DNA of 38,492 bases from contig JAIYAP010000077.1 of NCBI GenBank assembly GCA_027488935.1, positions 1 to 38,492 of the forward strand. Reading direction: 5' to 3'. The translations under genes and the position numbers were made by a program. Of this stretch, positions 26,083 to 34,100 are shown piece by piece (position 1 is the first letter of the stretch; each line of letters starts with the position of its first letter). The notes beneath the pieces were generated by a model. The model had not been told where the DNA came from. It searched no databases and saw nothing but the letters and a program-made list of their open reading frames with translations. Origin of the DNA: Saprospiraceae bacterium (GTDB taxonomy: Bacteria > Bacteroidota > Bacteroidia > Chitinophagales > Saprospiraceae).

Positions 26083-28125
26083 TTATTGCTTGACAAACTT
26101 GAGGGCCTTCATTTCCTGATCCGTGCGCATTTCGAGCAGATAAAGGCCAGGTAATAAATGGGCAACGTCTACTTGTACGGTATTTAACCCAGTTACGGCA
26201 CTTTTTGGGTTCGACCACAAAAGCCGGCCTGTCAAATCTTTTACAGAAAGCTGATATTCCTGGGCTTCTTTCGCCTCAAAAACAAGATGCAATTGGGAAG
26301 TCACCGGATTGGGGAACAGACGCAAGGCATCTATCGCAGATGGACGTGTCGTGGTTTGTGATAAGGTACCCGTTGCAACATTCAAGGCTGCGATCGAGTT
26401 ACTTGCAAAATTCCAGGGCTCATCGGTATCCAATTCAAAACTAATTTCGCTGTCGCAATCCTGTGCCTCAATAATCAGGGTAATTGTATATACGCCCGAC
26501 TGACCATAGGTATGGAATGGAGATTGTTCATTGCTGGTGTTGCCGTCACCGAAGTCCCAATGCCAACTCGTAATCGGGTTCGGCGAATACGAAAGATCCT
26601 GGAATTCAAATCCGAGCCCGCCCAAACTATCCGGCAATGGGAAAAAGAGCGCCTGACAATCCTGCTCGCCTTGCCATGAACAATCTTCTTTGACACATAT
26701 TTCGAAGGAAATATTGCTTTCACAGCCCGTCAGCGTTTGAATCGTGAGTTCAACTACATAAACACCTGCATCCGCATACGTATGGGTAGGGTTTTGTTCC
26801 GTACTGGTTGCGCCATCCCCAAATTCCCAATACCATTGATCGGCGCCTCCAAAAGAAAGGTCTTCAAAACTTAAACTGAGGGAATCATCGCTCACGTCAG
26901 CCACATAAAACATGGCCTGACAACCGTAGTAAAAGGTATCCACCGGACCATTTCCGATCACCAATACCGCACAAGCATAAGCCTGGCAACTATCTTCGGT
27001 TACTACATCGAGCGTGACCGTGTACAAACCATCCTGCTGAAACTGGTGTGTTGGATTTGCCTCATTGCTGGTAGTACCGTCTCCAAAGTTCCACAAATAG
27101 TTCAATACCCCGGTTGAATCGCCATCGATGTTAAATACTTGCGCCGAAAAGACATAAGTAAGGCTGTCTAAATCTTCATATTCAAGGTACACCTCGCAAT
27201 CGGTAGTGGGCGGTACGTCGGTAAATACAGGGAAGGTAACTTCCGCATTGCAGCCCGTGCTGCCTGATACAACAAGCGTCACTTCATAATAACCATCATC
27301 GTTGTAAGTATGGGTTGGACTGGCTTCATCGCTGGTGTTGCCATCTCCAAAATCCCACAACCAGGTCACCGCAACCGCGCTGTCTAACGCAAAATATTCA
27401 AATTGAAATGAAAACGTCAAAGAATCCAATTGGGTCGTTTGTGGCTCGACTGAACAGTCAGGGTCTTCCTCAATTTCCCCAACGCATACATGTTCAGTAA
27501 TGCTGGATATACAGCCTGTTGCGCTTTCAATCGTAAGGGTCACTTCATAGATACCCGCCTGCTCGTAGGTATGTGCCGGATTTTCTTCGTTGCTGGTATT
27601 CCCATCGCCGAAATCCCACAGCCAGAGGACCGCCAAAGCACTGTCCACGGTTTCAAATTGAGCCTGGAATTGAAGCGTCAGGCTATCCGTTGGGTTGGCT
27701 TCAAAGGAGGCGGTACAATCGGGAGAAGGTACAATTCCGACACAGACATGCTCTGTAATGGTCGATTCGCAGCCCGAAGCGCTGATAATCGTAAGGGTCA
27801 CTTCATATATACCCGCCAGAGCGTAAAGGTGCGCCGGGTTTTCTTCGGTGCTGGTTTCGCCATCGCCAAAATCCCACAACCAACTGATTGCCAAGGCACT
27901 GTCCGCACTTTCGAAATTGGAAGTGAATTGAAGGGTCAGACTGTCCACTTCTTGCGATTCAAACCCTGCTTCACAATCGGTTACGGCATTGGGTACAAAA
28001 TAGGCCATTTCAACAGCCTTTTGCAAGTTAGGGGCGTACGCATGATTGGGGTGCGCGGCCTGGATTCCACTGGCAAGCAGCAGGAAAAGCCAAAAAAAGT
28101 GTGATTTTTTCATAATTTCTTTCAT
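26083..28125 (-). CDS. Secreted protein with six PKD domains and T9SS domain
   Basis: This 680-aa protein carries a signal peptide (KKSHFFWLFLLLASGIQA) and six PKD repeats of about 90-100 residues, each with the W-x-W-x-FGDG core: WLWDFGDGETS, WLWDFGDGNTS (twice), YLWNFGDGTTS, WYWEFGDGATS and WHWDFGDGNTS. Each repeat has the P-x-H-x-Y/F turn and ends G-x-Y-x-V-T-L. Each unit also has cysteines that could form disulfides. The C-terminal 78 residues (LFPNPVTSQLHLVF ...) are a T9SS sorting domain. PKD arrays serve as spacers or adhesion modules on the surface, and there is no catalytic domain. The first three repeats are very alike, which suggests recent internal duplication. ATG 28113 is an alternative start. 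Confidence 0.9.
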   Translation of the reverse strand: MKEIMKKSHFFWLFLLLASGIQAAHPNHAYAPNLQKAVEMAYFVPNAVTDCEAGFESQEVDSLTLQFTSNFESADSALAISWLWDFGDGETSTEENPAHLYALAGIYEVTLTIISASGCESTITEHVCVGIVPSPDCTASFEANPTDSLTLQFQAQFETVDSALAVLWLWDFGDGNTSNEENPAHTYEQAGIYEVTLTIESATGCISSITEHVCVGEIEEDPDCSVEPQTTQLDSLTFSFQFEYFALDSAVAVTWLWDFGDGNTSDEASPTHTYNDDGYYEVTLVVSGSTGCNAEVTFPVFTDVPPTTDCEVYLEYEDLDSLTYVFSAQVFNIDGDSTGVLNYLWNFGDGTTSNEANPTHQFQQDGLYTVTLDVVTEDSCQAYACAVLVIGNGPVDTFYYGCQAMFYVADVSDDSLSLSFEDLSFGGADQWYWEFGDGATSTEQNPTHTYADAGVYVVELTIQTLTGCESNISFEICVKEDCSWQGEQDCQALFFPLPDSLGGLGFEFQDLSYSPNPITSWHWDFGDGNTSNEQSPFHTYGQSGVYTITLIIEAQDCDSEISFELDTDEPWNFASNSIAALNVATGTLSQTTTRPSAIDALRLFPNPVTSQLHLVFEAKEAQEYQLSVKDLTGRLLWSNPKSAVTGLNTVQVDVAHLLPGLYLLEMRTDQEMKALKFVKQ

Positions 28126-28171
28126 GTTTTAAAAGTGTTTGTTTTTTGATTTGTAAAAGCCGTCACCTTTA

Positions 28172-29278
28172 TTATTTAGAAATATATATTTTGGTAGTTG
28201 TTGGGCCAGCATCGGTGTCCACCTGCAAGAAATAAGCGCCGTTGGGTAAATTCGGTACATTCATACGGATTTGTGTCGCATGCACAACTGGCATGTCGAG
28301 CACGGGCTGGCCTAAAAGATTAAAAATACGAATGCGTTCCATGGGATGGTCGGAAACGACCCAGGCATCATTTTGGAGGGGATTGGGACTTACGGATATA
28401 TTCGGAAGCATAGTGCTGGCCACGTTGATGGAAGTCGAAAGCCCATCGGGATCCATGTCAATGCTCAAAGTATCGCCTGCCGTGGCGCTGATGTTGCCAA
28501 ATTTGTCGATCATTCGGATAGAGTCGGTCCAGATACGCATCGGCGAGGCCCAGTCAATCACATCCACAATAATGACCAATTCCAAGGTGCCGATTTCACC
28601 AAACCCGGAGCGATTGTTTCGGTCGGTGCGGGTCCAACCGACATCGATTCTTTTGGGGGCCGTGCGTTTGTGAAAAAAGATGCGGTCGCCGTCATTGTTG
28701 GCCCAGGACGTTTGCCCTAAATCCAGTTTTACCTGACCAACATCGATTTGTTCGTTAAAATGCAGGGAAAATGCCAGGCCATACAAATCCTCGGCAGGTA
28801 AATCAGCGGTACCCAACTGGATAGAAATCAGCCTGCTTTCACCGGGCGCTATCAAATTGTTGTTGGTGCTGGTCAGGCGTAATTTCGGATCCATGCCCGA
28901 TGTTCCGGGAATAAAAACATCCGGCTTTACCTCAATATCGGTGCGTTGCGCGCCATAATTCACAAAAATCGGGTTCAGATCGCTAAAATTGATCTTGCCA
29001 TTCCCATCGCAGTCCGCATAAGCCATGTTCAATCCGCTGGGCAAATTTAAAGGCCAGGGATTCACGGCTTGCGGCGTAAGACTCAAATCATTTCCGACAA
29101 GATTGCCTCGATTGGGTCCTGAGAAATTGTACCCCAACCCGATTTCGAGAAAATCAATGTTGTTGATGAGGCCGTTGTTGGTGGCATCTCCGGGAGCTAC
29201 TTGCAATACCTGGGTGAAAACGGGCCGAGGTAATGAAAGCAAGGCTAAACTGAAAAGGACGATTCGAAGCATATGCAT
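28172..29278 (-). CDS. Secreted dockerin/cohesin-like protein with T9SS domain
   Basis: The product is 368 aa from the ATG at 29278 (MHMLRIVLFSLALLSLPRPV signal). A longer frame to 29359 would start inside or before the promoter. After the signal come two calcium-loop motifs of a dockerin-like pair (GDATNNGLINNIDFLEIGLG and DCDGNGKINFSDLNPIFVNY). A cohesin-like beta-sandwich follows (IQLGTADLPAEDLYGLAFSL), then a T9SS type A tail (VSPNPLQNDAWVVSD). Having a dockerin and a cohesin-like fold in one chain suggests calcium-dependent assembly of surface proteins. No cellulosome partner is visible. It is the first of three same-strand T9SS genes and has its own promoter. Confidence 0.85.
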   Translation of the reverse strand: MHMLRIVLFSLALLSLPRPVFTQVLQVAPGDATNNGLINNIDFLEIGLGYNFSGPNRGNLVGNDLSLTPQAVNPWPLNLPSGLNMAYADCDGNGKINFSDLNPIFVNYGAQRTDIEVKPDVFIPGTSGMDPKLRLTSTNNNLIAPGESRLISIQLGTADLPAEDLYGLAFSLHFNEQIDVGQVKLDLGQTSWANNDGDRIFFHKRTAPKRIDVGWTRTDRNNRSGFGEIGTLELVIIVDVIDWASPMRIWTDSIRMIDKFGNISATAGDTLSIDMDPDGLSTSINVASTMLPNISVSPNPLQNDAWVVSDHPMERIRIFNLLGQPVLDMPVVHATQIRMNVPNLPNGAYFLQVDTDAGPTTTKIYISK

Positions 29279-29322
29279 GCGTGGCCGATTGTTGTGCGAT
29301 GGATTGTATTGACTTGACGATA

Positions 29323-29354
29323 CAAAAGTGCGCAGTATTACAGGGGCCGACAAA
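29323..29354 (-). promoter_or_regulatory. Promoter for the dockerin/T9SS gene
   Basis: On the minus strand TTTG (29354-29351), 20 nt, then CACTTTTG (29330-29323), one mismatch to TAnnTTTG. The expected start near 29316 gives a leader of about 38 nt to the ATG at 29278 and supports that start codon. Confidence 0.6.
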
Positions 29355-29491
29355 CACAATATTTTAAAATTATCGCTTACAGATAAATTTATTAAATATC
29401 CTAACTACTTGTTTTTTAATTAATTATCGTGTAAAAACAATATAAAAAATCTTAAAAACGTTTTTAAAATAAAATTACAACCCGCCGCATT

Positions 29492-30898
29492 ATGGAAAAA
29501 AGTAAGTTGCTGGATTTGCTGGGCACTTTTTCGGGCCAGGAATGGCGCTCTTTTCGCGAACTGGTGCGGTCGCCTTTTTTCAACCGGAATGAGGATATGA
29601 TCACCTTGTGCGATTGGTTGAGTCAAAATTTCAGTCCAACCCTCGATCGGAAGGCGGTTTTTAAGGCAGCTTTACCGAATACCCGGTACAACGAAGCCCA
29701 AATGAACCATTTGATGTCGGCCATGCTCAAGTTGGGGGAGCAATTTATTGGCATGATCCAAATGGAACGCAACGGCTTTTGGACCGATTTTTTCACCCTG
29801 CAAGGTTTGTCGGAAAGAGGTTTGGAAAAACATTACCGTTTCTTATTTGAAAAAAAACAACAAGCGCTGTCAGCGGATACGAATTTAGGCACCCGGCATT
29901 ATTGGGAACAATATTGGCTCAACGACCTGGAAAGTAACCGCCAAACGCAAAGTGCCGCAACCGGTCATATTGCTTTTGTGCAACGCGCATCGGATAGTTT
30001 AGACTATTTTTACTTAGCCGAAAAACTGCGTTTTGCCTGTTTCATGCTTACCAGTGAACGTTTATTAGCAGTGCCCTACCGCATCCAGATGGCCGAAGAA
30101 GCCGCGCATTACCTCGCGCAGCATCCACTTCCCAACGAAGCGCCGGCAGTGAAAGCGTATTTCCTGGTTTTTCAATTGTTCAATACCCCCGATGCCCACG
30201 GTGTGTTTGAGCAGTTGAGGGATGCCTTGCCTGCTTTGCAACAACAACTCGGTCCCGCCGAAACGGAGGAAATTTACCAGTACGCCATTAATTTTTGCAA
30301 CCTGCAAATCCTGCAATTGCGCGAGCAATACCTCGCGGAAGCATTTAATTTGTACCTGCAAGCCATCGAATCCGGGGTAATGCTCAAAAACGGGCAACTT
30401 TCGCCCTGGCATTTTAAAAATGTGATCAAACTGGCCCTGCGCCTGAAAAAACACACCTGGACCGAACAATTTATCCAGTCGCACGCGCAATTGCTCCCAC
30501 CCGATTTGCGCTCGGATGCTTACCATTTTAACCTGGCGGAACTGTATTATTACACCGGTGAAAACGAAAAGGCCCAGTTTCACCTGAACCGCGTGGCCTC
30601 CTCCGATCCTTCCTACCACCTGGGTGCCAAAATCATGCTGGCTAAAATATATTACGAAACCGAAGCTTATGATGCGCTCGAAAGCCTGTTGCACGCTTTT
30701 GTGATTTATTTGCGCCGCAACCGCACCATTTCGGAGGAAATTCGGCGTACTTACCTCAATTTTGCCACCTTATTACGGCGTTTGATGCAGGCCCGGCCCG
30801 ACCAATATGCGGCTTTGCGGGTTAAAATTGAAGGTACCAAGTTGTTGGCTGGGAAGACTTGGTTCTTGAAGGTGCTGGGAGGGGAGCGGGCCATGTAG
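29492..30898 (+). CDS. Helical repeat protein of unknown function
   Basis: The 468-aa soluble protein has no signal peptide or membrane segment. It is almost entirely alpha-helical, rich in aromatic residues and leucine. TPR-like helical pairs are seen in the C-terminal half (FNLAELYYYTGENEKAQFHL and AKIMLAKIYYETEAYDALES). The start (MEKSKLLDLLGTFSGQEWRS) is typical of a protein family I associate with Saprospiria genomes but cannot name. No catalytic motif is seen. It is likely a cytoplasmic scaffold. Its stop lies 10 bp before copy B of the 166-bp element. It converges with the conflict operon and is not part of it. Confidence 0.75.
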   Translation: MEKSKLLDLLGTFSGQEWRSFRELVRSPFFNRNEDMITLCDWLSQNFSPTLDRKAVFKAALPNTRYNEAQMNHLMSAMLKLGEQFIGMIQMERNGFWTDFFTLQGLSERGLEKHYRFLFEKKQQALSADTNLGTRHYWEQYWLNDLESNRQTQSAATGHIAFVQRASDSLDYFYLAEKLRFACFMLTSERLLAVPYRIQMAEEAAHYLAQHPLPNEAPAVKAYFLVFQLFNTPDAHGVFEQLRDALPALQQQLGPAETEEIYQYAINFCNLQILQLREQYLAEAFNLYLQAIESGVMLKNGQLSPWHFKNVIKLALRLKKHTWTEQFIQSHAQLLPPDLRSDAYHFNLAELYYYTGENEKAQFHLNRVASSDPSYHLGAKIMLAKIYYETEAYDALESLLHAFVIYLRRNRTISEEIRRTYLNFATLLRRLMQARPDQYAALRVKIEGTKLLAGKTWFLKVLGGERAM

Positions 30899-30908
30899 AG
30901 GGGAGGGT

Positions 30909-31074
30909 TCCACAGAGGAGCGCGGAGGAACGGAGATACACGGAGGTTTTCATTTTCGGGAGGGGATCATTTCAAGTATTCGCCAGTGCCTTTTCACACA
31001 AATAATTCAGAATCAAAAGGTTAAAACAGATCAAAAAACTCCGCGCAACTCCGTTCCTCCGCGCTCCTCCGTGG
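30909..31074. mobile_element. 166-bp MITE-like element, copy B
   Basis: It is near-identical to copy A at 23666-23831 (same length, about 96% by eye). Here the inverted ends match better: CCACAGAGGAGCGCGGAGG on the left against the complement of CCTCCGCGCTCCTCCGTGG on the right. Like copy A it lies between two convergent genes, so it could also act as a transcription barrier. Confidence 0.75.
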
Positions 31075-31127
31075 AACTCTTTTCCCCCTACTTTTTGCTC
31101 GATTGAAGGCGCAGATAACAAGCCACC

Positions 31128-34100
31128 TCACTGGGGGGAAGATGCGAGGCGGAAGCCCATGAAGTTGAACCTATACCCGGGCGCGGTACCGTTGCGAATG
31201 GCGGCGCGACAAAACGAGGCGCCGAGGTTCCAACTGCCGCCGCGATTCACACGGTACGTACCCGAATCCGGGCCTTTCGGGTTGCGCTGATTTTCGGCTG
31301 AATAATCCCCAAACCAATCGTTGCACCATTCCCACACATTGCCCGACATATCAAAAAGTCCCAACGCATTGGCTTTTTTCTGGCCTACCGGGTAGGTTTT
31401 GCTGTCGGAGTTATCATTATACCAAGCTACTTCGTCAATTTTATCCGAGCCCGAATACACGAAGTTTTGCTTGCCGGGTGGGCCACCCCGGGCGGCATAT
31501 TCCCACTCTGCTTCGGTGGGTAAACGGTAGTTTTTACCGGGATCAAGGGCGTTCAGTTTTTGCAAAAACTCCTGGATGTCATCCCAACTTACGCTTTCTA
31601 CCGGGCATTGGTCGCGGCCTTTAAAACTAAATTTAGTTGGGTCACTTTCTCTCTTTAGAATCCTAGCAATACCGCTAAGACCGCCGGGAAGACTTGTGAG
31701 TGATTCATCTGGAACACTACCCATCACGGCCCGCCACAAAGCCTGGGTCACTTCCGTACGTCCGATGGAAAAATCGGAGAGGGTGACATCGTGGGCGGGC
31801 ATTTCATTATCTTTAGCATTCTTGTCGTTTTTTTCACTGCCCATGCGGAAGGTACCACCTGGCACCCGTACCATATCGGGTGGAGTGAAAGGCGTAACTA
31901 CCGGACAGCCGCCGTTTTTCGGGTCGCCGGGTTCTTTGGGGCATTTATCATTGCAATCGGGTACGCCATCGCCATCGGAGTCGGTATCGGGTACGCCGCA
32001 GCCGCAAGCGCCGGGCTGGGTTTTGTTGGGGTCTTGGGGGCATTGGTCATCGGTGTCCGGGGTGCCGTCTTTATCGCTGTCTATGGGTTGTGGAGGTTTA
32101 ACTACCACAGGCGTATCTATTTTTGGCTGGGTTGGAGTAGTAACGCTTAGCGGCGTCCAATCCCATTGGCGTGCTTGTTGCCAGCTGGCCAATTGCTTCC
32201 CGTACGCATCGCTCAAGCGCACCCGCAGCGTGTCCGCATGGAAAGCCGCAGTATTGGCTTGTTCGGGCAAATACAGGGTGGCGGTATTCGCGCCTAAAGT
32301 AGCGCTGCGCTGGGCTTTAGTATTGAAAACCAATACTTTACCTGTTTTATCTACGGCTTCTACGGTAAGTTGTGGGTCTTGGCGCGGTTCAAAAGCCAAC
32401 TGGTAGGCAATTTGCAGGCGCAAACGACCATCCGCAGCCTGTTGCACTTGCACGCTGTTGATGCGGTTGGTGGTGATGCCCAGCAGGGTTTCCAAATTGG
32501 GGCGCAGGGTCAGGGTGTCAAAATAAGCCCGGGCGCGCAAATATTGGTACACAAGCAAGGCACTGTCGCGCTGCTTGCTGTAAAAATAGCACAGGCCTTT
32601 TCCATGGGTAGCATCGGCGCTTAAACGCGGGAAATATTCTGTTGCCAGTATCGCAGCGGAGTCAAACTGGCTGGCGGCTTGCGTCAATTGCGCAGTGCTG
32701 GCCTCGTTGTTCAGGCTTTGTGCGGCGAGCTGATACCAGGCGGTTGCACTGTTTTGCAAAGCCGGCAAATAGGCTTTAAGCGGACTTAATTGCCGGGCGC
32801 GGGCAAAAAACGCCAGGGCCTGGTAGGCATTGGGCGCAGGCGCGCTCAGGTTTTTAAACACGGGATCTACGGTGGGCAAGCCCCGTTCGGCTTGTAGTAC
32901 GCCCAAGTTGTTGTACAACACCGCACTGTCAATGGCCCACACTTCCCGCACCAAGGCATTGCTGCGCAGGGTGTCGCGCCCGGGTACGTACGTGTGGGGT
33001 GCGAAGGCCCGCGCGCGCAACTCTGGCGTACCTTCATTTAGCCAGCCCAAAATCAATAAATCGGCAAAAACGAGGCTCAAAGCGCAGGCTATGCCAAATA
33101 TCAGGGTAAAAAACGGCCTTTTGGGCGGTTTCGGTGGCTCCGGCTTTTTTGCATCGAGCCAGGCTTGTAAGTTTAAGGGGGGCTTATTATCCGAATTTAC
33201 GTGCCCCTGGCGCAATTGGGCCACCAGGGCAAACACGGCCTCGGCTGCGCGGGCGCATACCTGCTCGGGCGTGTAGGTGCGCGAGGCTTTGCGGGCTTTT
33301 TTGATGGGTGCCTGGCTTTGTTGCATGATGGAGCCTTCCGCTTCATTCCAGTCACTTAAAATGGCCAAAGGTTGCCCAGCAGCGTCTAACGGTATAAATT
33401 CGAATTGTTCAAGGCGGGTTTTTTCATAATTGCAGGGTCTTACCAGGATATTTAATACCTGCGCCTGGTGCGTTTTCACACCCTCCAATACCAGCGGCAT
33501 GGTTTCTTCCATGATGGATTGCGCATCCAAAAACGCAGGGCTCAACAACATCAAATGGATATCAGCCGCTACCACGTGTTCTTGTAGTTGTGCCGCCCAG
33601 TTTTTGCCAGTAGGTTGTGTGCTGTAATGCCATATTTGTACGGTGCCATCGGCTTCCAGGGGCCGCAAGCGCTCCAACAAATTGTAAAACTGCTCGGCAT
33701 CATCCTGCACATAGCAGATATTTATCTTCAAGGGCCCCGGCGCAGCCTTGGGTTGTTGTTTACGCGCAAGGGCAAAATTCAATTCGGCCTCCAATTGGCG
33801 GGGCAACAGGCCTCTTTCCAATAAATCGGTTACAAGGGCCTGGTTGTCCGCATCTTCCGGGTCTAAAATAAAACTTTGCACTGCAATGCCGGTTTCCAAT
33901 TCCAGGGCGGCATGGCCGTCTTTGGCCAACTCACGCACGGCTTCGAGTTCGGCGCGTACAGCCTCGCGGGCAGCGCGTTCGTCTTCTTCCGACAGGCTGG
34001 CCAGCAATGCCTGGCGTTGGCGCGGGTGCCAGGCGCCTTCCTGCAAGGCGGGTATCCGGGCAATTTCGAGGATTATATCATGGTCGACCGGGATGTTCAG

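Noticed and set aside
27490-28104. 204-aa plus-strand frame
   Set aside because: Antisense shadow of the PKD repeats. Its periodic peptides mirror the repeated coding sequence.
29279-29359. 27-residue N-terminal extension of the dockerin-like protein
   Set aside because: It overlaps the predicted promoter and precedes a normal signal peptide start at 29278.
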